Shown here piece after piece: positions 8,474 to 17,274 of a stretch of 24,818 nt of DNA. Under the pieces are notes generated by a model. It was not told the origin of the DNA and ran no database searches. It was given only the letters and a program-made list of their open reading frames with translations. The DNA lies in the NCBI GenBank assembly GCA_032718475.1, contig JAUCBJ010003785.1, forward strand, positions 1 through 24,818. Direction: 5' to 3'. Position numbers and translations under genes: made by a program. Source of the DNA: Nemertoderma westbladi. Its lineage: Eukaryota; Xenacoelomorpha; Nemertodermatida; Nemertodermatidae. Numbering within the stretch: position 1 is the first letter of the stretch; each line of letters begins with the position of its first letter.

Positions 8474-10173
8474 TCACACTGTTCCGAGAATTGAGGACAG
8501 TTGAGAAGGTTTGGCTATATCAAATAGTCTACAATATGGACAGTGAAGTAGACAGTCAGAGCATTTAGCATAGACCTGACAAATCTCACCTGAAGGGGGG
8601 GTTTTGTAGGCGCGTGAACCACACTGAAGGCAATGCATCCTTCCCTGAGACACTGCAGAACAAAAAGCAAATTTCGTCAGGGGCTGCAGTCCAAGGTGCC
8701 ACGGAATGATGAATTCATCCATCATCTGGGGTAGGATCAATAACTGTGTAATCTTTTAAGTAAGAGGATAACTGTTTGTCTGATGTCTGTATAACTGACA
8801 TTGAGTAACCAGACTTAAGAATGGGACGTTCTAGAACAGTAGAGTGCAAGTTCTGATCATACACGTCCTTAAAGATAGCGAAACCTTTCCTATTTAATTC
8901 CTCAAAGCTGGTTGGACGTTTGTTTAATTGTCCCTTTAACATGGGGTCACGAGGGACGCTGATATTGGAATAAACGGCGCCAGGGGCAGTTAATGGACCA
9001 TTAAAACAATAACAGGAGTAGTTATCACCATACATATTTAAATAACGATTATACCGACCTTCCTTAAAGTCCCATCCGAGTTCGTGGAAGGATATATGTC
9101 TGATACCAGTGCGTTCCGCTCAATGCATTCCATTACCCACACATTCATAAATAACGTGGGACAAACCATGATCCTGGGCCCATGGAAGGATCATTTGCGT
9201 ATCTGCAAAGGGATAAGGGATATCCAACAAAGAGTCGGAGTCCTTATAAAGATCTGGATAGATCACAGAGCCGAGTTTACAGATCCTCTCGTTAAAGATC
9301 AAGTCCAGAACAGGTTGCGGTAACATCGAGGGTTTGATACCCAGAGCAGGGTGATGCTTGGTTTCAAGAACGTACCGATAAGATTTCTCGAATTGACCGT
9401 GTCGAGATAACATCTCCTGGAAGGATGGAGGTGTAAAGGTGGTGTTGGCATTCTGGGAGGTTTGCGTAAAAACATGTGTGGCTCCTGTTGAACAACGAAT
9501 ATGTATCAGCCAGGTCGAACTGAGTTCATTGTCCGATGCGGAACCTTTGTTATCATACAGCATTACGCAATATTGTTGGATGACCTCAAAGGTATTATTA
9601 AACTCGAGATATGCGACAGCTTCATCGACCTGACTGCCCATCATTGACTGTCTAGAGATCAGATAGAGCCTCGGGCGATAACTACCGATTTGTAGCCCCT
9701 GAACGTTTTCTACAACAGACGTTTCCTTTAACGTAGTAGATAGTTTGTCTTCTCGGAATCGGACGTCAATGTTCCAATGAATTGGCCGATCACTGATAAA
9801 GTTAGCGAGATTCCGAGGGGGCGCGGGTTTATCCTCAATAGTTTGTATATTAAAAGGTTTACAAAAGGTATTTAACTTTATTATATGTTCGAGATGCTTC
9901 TGCAGGGGCTCAATCTCGGCAATGTTGAGGGGATTAACTAAAGGTAGAAAATCCATGCTGCAGGCGGGATCCTCGGGTTTCATTACACATAATGTTGACC
10001 GAGTAAGACGAAATCCGGCGGTGGTCATGAATCCCATAGAACGGGGAACGGAGAGGACGTATTTTGAGGTTCTTATCCCGAATTAAAGTCTTTATTTGAT
10101 CAGCTCGACCAGGAGGAGCGATAATCCATTCATCGGTTTCATCTTGAATATGGCTTATATGGTTCTGCGTCAT
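8474..10173 (-). pseudogene. Unrecognised ~560-codon protein remnant with Cys-rich tail, possible endogenous viral element
   Basis: Successive minus-strand frames form what looks like one decayed gene. It runs from an ATG at 10173-10171 in the first frame, changes frame between about 10080 and 10040, stays open to a TGA at 9122-9120, and continues in the same frame to 8715. It then changes frame again within 8740-8715 and stops at 8474. Coding character continues across each break (balanced composition, no other stops), which argues for mutation of one gene. The last segment carries seven clustered cysteines (C-x2-C-x13-C-x5-C-x2-C-x3-C-x2-C, about 8531-8632), likely zinc-binding. No catalytic motif is visible and I cannot name the family. 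Candidates are an integrated viral gene, a protein of an unfamiliar mobile element, or a host pseudogene. I have not joined the pieces. Confidence 0.5.
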
Positions 10174-11625
10174 TAAGTCCTTCTATGGCCATTCCTTAGA
10201 TCCTGAAATGTTAGGCCTAAGGGGTAGGGCCAGGTTATACTTAAACCGGTAGTAGCATATTCTAAGTTCTATATTCTAACCAATACAGCAATATATCCTA
10301 ATAAATGAGGTGAGAATGAGAGTCAATAACACAAACATAGGCTGACTGGCGATAGTGTATTTTTTGCTAGTAATCTCTGGCGCTGCTTGGGGAGGTGGTT
10401 GATTGTTGCTTGCACCAATAATAGTTAAAGATTGTAACTGTGTAATGCTGATACAATTGCCCTGCAATCTAAATTATCCTTCACTCTATATCAGTTCAGT
10501 ATAGGCCTATAACTTTCCATTCCTACATTCAGACATATAATGAAAATCATTTCATCCCGTTTTTCATTAGGTAGGTCAGTTACTACCGGTAGAAACAATT
10601 TGGTTGAATCTCAACACGCGTTTTGGTTTTCTCAGTCTTTCTAAATTTTGACACAAATTCTATTTTTCTTCTGTCACGATGTTTCTCAAACTTTAATGCC
10701 CCCTTCCCCCTTGCCTGCTTGCTGCCTTGTGGTGGTGATGTTCACATTGTCAAATATAGCCGACTGCTAGGCCCTAAAACTTATGGGCCGACTTTTTTTA
10801 AATAGTGCACTGCTACACAGTGTAAAGGAATATAGATTACTCATAGTCATAATGGCCATATTCATTCACACTCACTATATTACAGTATTATGCTATTTGG
10901 GATAATCGATGATGGAGAATGTTTATGGCAGTAATTTTTTGATCCAAAAATGATAGGCCTATCTACTGATCTACTCAAGGCCAACTATACACAGGGCAAT
11001 ATTTGCAATAAGGCCTAATTCTAATGGTTGCCAAAAATGGCAATAATTATTTTAGGCACATTTCGGCCTAGGCCTATTGCTAAGAGAAATTCAGACGATT
11101 ATTTTTTTTCTTATAGGGTCAATTATATTTAAATTTCGCGCTCTTTTCACTTACTGACTTAGCTGCTTAGGTCTACCTATTTCTGTATTTTACCAAAATG
11201 CGATTTTGCTTCTGGCATCTGGGCGTGCGAAAATTACAAAAACCAAAATTGCCAGATTTGGCAATAAACATTACCATACTGCCATAGGCTGATAGGCTGA
11301 TAGGCTACTACCGGTATGTCTGTATGTGGCAACTTTTGAGTTTGCCAGATTTGGCCATTGTACCTAACTGTCAGCCACAGGCTGACAGGCCACAGCCTGA
11401 CAGCCAGTCAGCCAGTACCAGAGTACGCCATAAACCAAATATCGGTACCGGTCACGGTCACCGGTACTCCAATACTGCAATACCCTGAGATACTTGAGTA
11501 GGCCTACTTGTTTCCTGTTTGTACCTAAATCCAGAAATCAGTAAATAAGCGAAGGGCGACGACGACATACAGACTGACAGACATAGCGATAAAGGCGATA
11601 GGCACTCAACAGCTCAAGTTGCCGT
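10174..11625. other. Intergenic region upstream of LSM8
   Basis: No gene is supported. The sequence carries many AGGCCTA and ACCGGTA motifs. A cluster of small palindromes and repeats built on CAGGCTGACAG and CAGCCTGACAG lies at about 11365-11420, and a triple ATAGGCTG repeat at about 11284-11306. The LSM8 promoter should lie in the last few hundred bases, but I see no convincing TATA box or other element. Confidence 0.4.
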
Positions 11626-11659
11626 ATGATGACAACCCCATTGGAATCTTATATTAACA
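11626..11659 (+). CDS. LSM8: LSM8 exon 1 (coding part)
   Basis: This exon encodes the N-terminal 11 residues plus one base of codon 12 and ends at the donor GTAAGT (11660-11665). The phase matches the acceptor at 12176-12177, so codon 12 becomes AAA (Lys), where human LSM8 has Arg. The short first exon is recognised by its match to the LSM8 N-terminus. Any upstream 5' UTR exon is not visible. Confidence 0.88.
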
Positions 11660-14600
11660 GTAAGTTCAAGTTATGCAGTACAGCAGTAGGCCTACAGGCT
11701 ACAGCTTACTGGCTTACATCAGTTATCACAGTATCAGGTTATGAGGCATGAGAAAGGTGTTCCAACGCCGATTTCTGCGCCTGGCAGATGGCACATTTCA
11801 GCATTTCTACACTGGTTGACTCGACTGGATTGTTGGATGCGCTTTTTGCTTACGCTCGCTCTTCTGTCATACAGTGTGACAGTCATAAAAGCATTATCTG
11901 AATTGTGCTAGCGTGAAATTTACAATATTTTGCCACCGAATCGAATTTTCGTCCTTATTTATCTTTTTCAATTTATATATTTTATTATAAAAAAACTTTC
12001 CCAATTGCATGATTGTCTAATATACTATGTATACCGACCAGTAGCCTAAGCGGTAGGGTAACTTGTTTGTACTTTATAAATATGAAATACCGGTATCTGG
12101 CTGGCACTTGTACTAGACAATACTTTCAAGACTACAAACAAACCAGCAAAGTTTAATTCTGTTTTTATTTTTTCCAGAACAGGTATCTGTAATTACTTCG
12201 GACGGAAGGGTTATCATTGGAACCTTTAAAGGCGTCGATCAGACTGTTAACATCATTCTTAAAGACAGCCAGGAGAGAGTCTACACCTCAGAGTTTGGCG
12301 TCGAGGAAGTTGCCTTAGGTCTATACATTATTCGAGGGGATAATGTGTAAGTGAATGCTCTGCCACTGTTCTATTGCTACTGCTCTATTGCTATGTAGTA
12401 CCGGTACGGTTAGCGTAGGTAGCCCTACTAACCTTACTTAAATATACCTGTATACTGCCGGTACACTAGACTACAACAGAGATCAGAGCTATGAGCTAAT
12501 GTAATTATTACCGGTACTTGGGAGAAAAAGTATCACATTTTTTCACTATTCTCGCTCGAGAATAAAATAATATATAAACTTATGGATGACTATCGGAATC
12601 CGTCGTGGCGGTGCACACATTGACATTTGGCGTACCGGTATGTACATTTCTTACAGTTGGATTTGGGTTGGGTTCTTACTATATATTGGATATTATAGTA
12701 TAAAGAAGGGCTTCAAAATTAAAATAGTTAGATAACGTTCTTCCTTTTTAAGCTCTCTCAAGTTGATCTGATCAAGTGAGACTATTTATAGATTTGATTA
12801 AAGCTTGCTAGATTAATGTTCCCGGGTATTGAAAACACAAATTTTACCCAGAGATCAGTGATTTTTCAAATTAAAAATATATATTTATCTTAAAGTACAA
12901 GATAAAATGAAAAATGAAGATTTTATCACAAAAATTATTTTACTATACTAATAATTACTTTCATTTTTAACTATTTTTAATACTCAGCTTCAACACAATT
13001 ATATAGCAACTTCTACCCTATTTTTAGTTATAGTTCATATGCGTACCGATGGTATTTTCGTATTGCAAAAATAAGACTATAAGTATGAAATACCCTATGT
13101 TATTGAGATAATGTTTATTGTTTTGGTTAGAAAAGCCCACCACTGTAACCTGCTCCTTTCCGTTAATTAAGTAATGGAGATTAGTTTATTGTTTTGGTTA
13201 GAAAACACCACCACTGTAACACCATCGGTACGCATATGAACGATAACCAAATTTGCACCTATAGAGGGTTCTCATTTAAGAATAAGGGTGCTTAATTTGA
13301 GCTCCCATAAAGTTTACATGTAAAAGTAAAGGCAGAGCTCTTTTCACCTTGTTGTAGGTTATATATTACGGCGACCAAATGAAGAGAACGAGCGTTCGAA
13401 TAGAGTCCTGCACCTGTGCACTAACTATATTCGTAAATGACCAAGTTTATAGTTACATTAGAATGTATATGATTTTAACAGTTGTTAATTAAGTGCCTTT
13501 TTTATTTAACAAAGTCCCTATGTAGCAAAACAAATTAATGTAACGTATTAACTAGAGTTGAAACAGAGACTTATCACTGATTTCTGTTCTCTGTATTCTC
13601 TGGGCAGTTTTTTGGCCTCCGGATATGTCTCTGGTTCCCGGGTATTGAAAACACACATTTTACCCAGAGATCAGTGATTTTACAAATTAAAAATATATTT
13701 ATCTTCCAATGCATGCGAATTTAGTTCCAATGGATGCGAACTTAGTTCCAATGGATGCGAACTTAGTTCCAATGGATGCGAACTTAGTTCCAATGGAAGC
13801 GAATTTAGTTCCAATGGAAGCGAATTTAGTTCCAATGGAAGCGAATTTAGTTCCAATGGAAGCGAATTTAGTTCCAATGTTTCAGGTTTGGGGCGAGCCA
13901 CGTAGTTGGCGAAGAATCTGTTTAATGCCACTATTAGGTGGATGGGTAAATAATAATTGTAAATAACTAACCCAAACAACTCCCAACCTCCTAACCAAAA
14001 TAACCTTACAGCCTAATCCCAAGCAACGCCCAACCTCTTAACCCAAAAATTCAATTATTTAATCATTTAAAATGATATTCATAGTAAAAAAACAACGCCC
14101 AAGCTCTTAAATCAAATTACGCCCAACCTCCTAACCTAAACAACTGTTATTGTATTTGGTGTGCAAATGGCACAAAGTTCATGACTTGAGTATATACTAA
14201 CAATAAATACAGACTTAGTCAGTTAGTCAGTATCACTATCAGTATAGTCGTGATTAATAATATTTCAAAATGTGTAATTAACTTTTAATTCATTATTAAT
14301 ACTTCGTTTTTACAATTATTGTTGACCCTGACCCACCCCCAAATAGTGGCAATACGCAAAGGCTTCACCTTCTACGTGGATAGCTCCACGATTGAAACAT
14401 TGGAACTAAATTCGTTTGCAACGGAACTAAGTTCACATCCATTGGAACTAAATTCGCTTGCATTGGAACTAACAGACTAAGTTCGTATCTACTGGAACTA
14501 AATTCGCTTGCATTGGAACTAACAGACTAAGTTCGTATCTACTGAAACTAAATTCGCTTGCATTGGAACTAACAGACTAAGTTCGTATCTACTGAAACTA

Positions 14601-16654
14601 AATTCGCTTGCATTGGAACTAACAGAATAAGTTCGTATCTACTGGAACTAAATTCGCTTGCAATGGTACTAAGTTCGCTTTATAAAATTTACTTTGGAAC
14701 TAAATGCGTTTTAATTGAAACTAAGTTCGCCTTTGAAAATGTGCGATTGGAACTAAGTTCGTGCTACCATACATTTATTGCAGTAAATATGTAGGCCATA
14801 CATTACTAATATTATAATATGTAGTACACTACACAGTCTATTATTTATATTAATAATGTATTTGTAATAATGTAATAATAATAATGTAATAATTTATTTA
14901 TTATGTAACCAATTTGGACTAAAGGTCAACTAAAGCCTCTCCCCAAGAAAGGAGACCTCGGCATACCAACAAACTATCGTGGGATCTGTCTGCTTGTGGT
15001 AGCTGCCAAAATATACAATAAAATGATTCTATATAGGATTAGGCCTCGCATAGAGAAACTACTGCGTAAGAGCCAAAACGGATTTCGACCAAGTAGATCA
15101 ACAATAGCTCAGATACTTGCACTACGGAGACTGATTGAAGGAATTAAGTCAAAGAATCTCCCCGCTGTCATGACTTTTGTGGACTTCAAGAAGGCATTCG
15201 ACTCCATCCATAGAGGCAAAATGCTTGAAATCCTAAGAGCTTATGGAATACCAGAAGTAATTGTTGCTGGCATTGGATTGTTATATTGTGACACAGAAGC
15301 GCAGGTACTCTCACCAGATGGTGAAACTGAGTTTTTCTCAATCCTGGCTGGCGTACTGCAAGGTGACACATTAGCACCATTACTATTTGTAATTGTGCTG
15401 GATTACGCAATGAGGACGGCCACTAAGGGTGAAGACCTGGGATTCACACTTCAAGAACGCAGAAGTAGTAGATATCCGGCAACTACAGTCACAGACACCG
15501 ACTTGGCGGATGACATCGCCCTGCTCTCTAATACCCTAGCAGATGCACAGCTTCTACTAAATAAAGTGGAGAGGGCTGCTAAGGAGGTTGGATTGCATAT
15601 AAATGCTACAAAGACCGAATTCATGACCTTTAATGTTGATGGAAACTTGACAACCATTGATAATAATCAACTAAGGAAGGTCGATGACTTCCAGTACCTA
15701 GGATCATGGATAGAGAGTAGCAAAAAGGACATAGAAGTTAGGAAAGCAAAGGCTTGGGTAGCTCTATCAAAAATGGATACCATCTGGAAATCAGATCTCT
15801 CCAGGCACCTGAAGACTAAGTTCTTTCGAGCCACAGTGGAAAGTGTATTTTTATATGGGGGTGAGACCTGGACACTGACTAAATCACTTGAACAACGAAT
15901 TGATGGTTGCTACACAAGACTACTAAGGGCAGCCCTAAACATCAGCTGGAGACAACACATGACAAACGCCGAGCTTTATGGTACAATACCACCTGTATCA
16001 ACCACCCTCCGTGAACGCAGATTAAGATTCAGTGGGCACTGCTGGCGAAGTAAAGACGAGGTCATACCAGATCTACTTTTCTGGCAACCAACTCATGGAA
16101 AGCGTAGTCGTGGACGACCGGCCATAACATATATAGATCAACTTGAAAGGGATACTGAACTTAGGAGAAACGAAATTGCGACAACTATGGAGTTAATCGG
16201 GAAGCCTGGAAGGATCTCATTTCCACTGTCCGAGTTCGCTCGACCTAGGAGTAGTAGTAGTAAGTACCACTACCAACACTAATAATGTATTAAAGTTCCA
16301 TTACTTATTGTATTGGCCCATGTGAAGAATACCAGACTTTCTACCGTTATATTTCACTTTGCAGTTACCCCCATATGAAGAATACCAGGTTTTCACCAAA
16401 AACACAGGTTAAAGAAGGGCTGAATTTAACCAAAACAATAAACGAATTAGTATATGTACAGGTTATAAGACAGAAATAAGCGCTATAAAACACTTAATAA
16501 AGATAAATTAAAAAAAATAAAAAATCTTCATATATAATATTCCAATAAAAAGTCGACCGAAAAGTGAAATCCTGGTATTCTTCACATGGGCGATTGTATT
16601 AGTAGGCCTACACCATGGACTGGAATATAAGGCCAAAAAAGTATAATGACACCC

Positions 16655-16685
<31 letters not shown>

Positions 16686-17264
16686 AACTTCGCCAAATCG
16701 CAGTGATATTTGTGATTAATTTATTTTTATTTTCTTACATTTTGTTACATCTGTAATAATTTAAAATCCAAATAGTTAGCATATGATGTAATTAATTATA
16801 AGTAAAGCGCAATATCTTTGCTTACAAGAACATATGTAATAATGTTATTATTTAAAAAAAAGTAGGTAAGGTAGTACATTTAATAACACGACACTAACAC
16901 GACATTTAATTTTTTCGCTTCTTGTTAATGGGGGGGGGGGGGGGGGGGGGGGGGCAACTCTCTCCTCGGGGCGCCACTACCTCTGGATACGCCAATGTTT
17001 ATACATCTTGATCTACCTACAAAATTACATAATATTGCACATTATTTTACTTTACATGTTACACATAATATTTATTCAAGAAAATATGGAACAAAAGTAT
17101 ACATTTTATCGACTACGTTCAACTTATTCTTTATTTACCGAACTTTGCTTATTGTTATTATGTTTGATTGCAGAGCTGTTGTTGGGGAACTGGACAGCTC
17201 TCTAGATAACACAATCGACCTGAAAAACATAAAAGCTGATCCGTTGAACCCCATAGTCCATTAA
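11626..17264 (+). CDS. LSM8: U6 snRNA-associated Sm-like protein LSm8 (three exons)
   Basis: Joining 11626-11659, 12178-12346 and 17174-17264 gives 294 nt, a 97-residue protein collinear with LSM8 (human 96 residues). LSM8 is the nucleus-specific subunit of the LSM2-8 ring that binds the 3' end of U6 snRNA for pre-mRNA splicing. The N-terminus MTTPLESYINKQVSVITSDGR parallels the human one. Sm1 is about residues 14-39, with D32 and N36 at the RNA-binding turn. Sm2 is about 58-72, with the R-G-D-N signature at 64-67. The C-terminus is LKNIKADPLNPIVH. Two ATGs are adjacent; the second (11629) aligns with the family start and has A at -3. The intact frame and canonical splice sites indicate a functional gene. 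The CHK2 ATG follows 10 nt after the stop. Confidence 0.93.
12178..12346 (+). CDS. LSM8: LSM8 exon 2, most of the Sm fold
   Basis: A pyrimidine-rich tract ending TTTTCCAG precedes the exon, and GTAAGT follows at 12347. The frame reads QVSVITSDGRVIIGTFKGVD and continues through QTVNIIL...GVEEVALGLYIIRGDN, which covers Sm1 and the first part of Sm2. It ends two bases into the Val codon after RGDN, and that phase is completed by exon 3. Similarity to LSM8 over these residues is high. Confidence 0.95.
12821..12892 (+). repeat. 70-bp direct repeat, copy 1
   Basis: CCCGGGTATTGAAAACACA followed by TTTTACCCAGAGATCAGTGA and an AT-rich end. It is nearly identical to 13637-13704, 816 bp downstream. The two copies flank the 13027 MITE and its surroundings. 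Confidence 0.8.
13027..13247. mobile_element. MITE with 27-bp terminal inverted repeats
   Basis: Arms at 13027-13053 and 13221-13247 are reverse complements with a single mismatch. Inside, a 37-bp segment beginning GTTTATTGTTTTGGTTAGAA occurs twice, at about 13110 and 13184. Total length is 221 bp with no coding capacity. I could not define a target-site duplication, so the superfamily is open. Confidence 0.8.
13637..13704 (+). repeat. 70-bp direct repeat, copy 2
   Basis: Second copy of the segment at 12821, differing by a few bases and a short AT indel. It abuts the start of the 21-bp minisatellite. Confidence 0.8.
13705..13880 (+). repeat. 21-bp minisatellite, about 8 copies
   Basis: The unit CAATGGATGCGAACTTAGTTC, or the variant with AAGCGAATTTAG, is repeated about eight times. 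GATGCGAAC-type units lie to the left and GAAGCGAAT-type units to the right. The same motif, in reverse orientation, forms the array at 14391-14763. The 21-bp period is a multiple of three and keeps frames open on both strands by chance. Confidence 0.9.
13964..14150. repeat. Degenerate C-rich repeat
   Basis: Several diverged copies of AACGCCCAACCTCCTAACC-like sequence are spaced by AT-rich DNA. They lie between the two opposed arrays of the 21-bp motif and may be internal repeats of the same element. Confidence 0.5.
14391..14763 (-). repeat. Inverted-orientation array of the 21-bp motif, with 50-bp higher unit
   Basis: GGAACTAAATTCGCTTGCAT-type units are the reverse complement of the 13705 array motif. 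Between about 14471 and 14670 they are organised in a 50-bp period (AACAGACTAAGTTCGTATCT at 14471, 14521 and 14571, with a one-base variant at 14621). Degenerate single units continue to about 14763. Confidence 0.88.
14909..16282 (+). mobile_element. 5'-truncated non-LTR (LINE) retrotransposon, reverse transcriptase ORF
   Basis: The frame is open from 14909, just after a TAA, to a stop at 16280-16282, about 457 codons with no proper start. It enters the RT domain at LPKKGDLGIPTNYRGICLL. Counting residues from the GTG at 14996, motif A is FVDFKKAFDS (61-70), motif B is GVLQGDTLAP (119-128) and the catalytic motif C is LADD (170-173), with Leu instead of the usual Tyr or Phe. The C-terminus has the RRLRFSGHCWRSKDE and GKRSRGRPAITYIDQLERDT blocks common in RTE-like and CR1-like elements; the clade is not settled. 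The endonuclease half is missing. The 3' end has an AGTAGTAGTAG run at 16250-16260. A long frame without stops suggests a fairly recent insertion. It lies in LSM8 intron 2 in the sense orientation. Confidence 0.9.
16316..16591. mobile_element. MITE with about 20-bp terminal inverted repeats
   Basis: GCCCATGTGAAGAATACCAG at 16316-16335 is the reverse complement of 16572-16591. A third, internal copy of the core (CATATGAAGAATACCAGG) lies at about 16371-16388, and TTTCACTTT near the left end pairs with AAAGTGAAA near the right. Length is 276 bp with no coding capacity. It starts 33 bp after the LINE stop codon. Confidence 0.8.
16652..16687 (+). repeat. C24 run followed by A12
   Basis: An uninterrupted C run (16652-16675) followed directly by 12 A. 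Together with the G run at 16930 it brackets a roughly 300-bp AT-rich segment in inverted fashion. Lengths may be affected by sequencing error. Confidence 0.8.
16930..16954 (+). repeat. Poly(G) run, about 25 G
   Basis: An uninterrupted G run about 220 bp before LSM8 exon 3, followed by CAACTCTCTCCTCGGGGCGCC. It could form a G-quadruplex in RNA of the sense strand. The flanks look like mobile-element ends. Confidence 0.8.
17174..17264 (+). CDS. LSM8: LSM8 exon 3 and stop codon
   Basis: The exon starts after the acceptor TTTGATTGCAG (ending 17173) and encodes AVVGELDSSLDNTIDLKNIK then ADPLNPIVH with TAA at 17262-17264. This matches the LSM8-specific C-terminus. The next gene starts at 17275 in a different frame, so the final LSM8 exon must carry the CHK2 coding sequence downstream unless the RNA is cleaved or trans-spliced. 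Confidence 0.95.
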
Positions 17265-17274
17265 AGATCCCGCT

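Larger units (their letters stand above)
12347..17173 (+). other. LSM8 intron 2, 4.8 kb, repeat-laden
   Basis: Bounded by GTAAGT and TTGCAG, this intron holds, in order: a 70-bp direct-repeat copy, a MITE with internal duplication, the second 70-bp copy, a 21-bp minisatellite, a C-rich degenerate repeat, an opposed array of the same motif, a LINE fragment, a second MITE, and long C and G homopolymers. Intron 1 (11660-12177, 518 bp) has no such content. Confidence 0.85.

Noticed and set aside
10276-10467. Small membrane protein upstream of the unknown cluster (minus strand)
   Set aside because: It has a hydrophobic C-terminal stretch but no ATG at its start and no other support.
13709-13966. 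Heptad-repeat protein (MDANLVP units)
   Set aside because: A 21-bp period keeps any frame open; both strands are open, and the region lies in the LSM8 intron next to an inverted array of the same motif.
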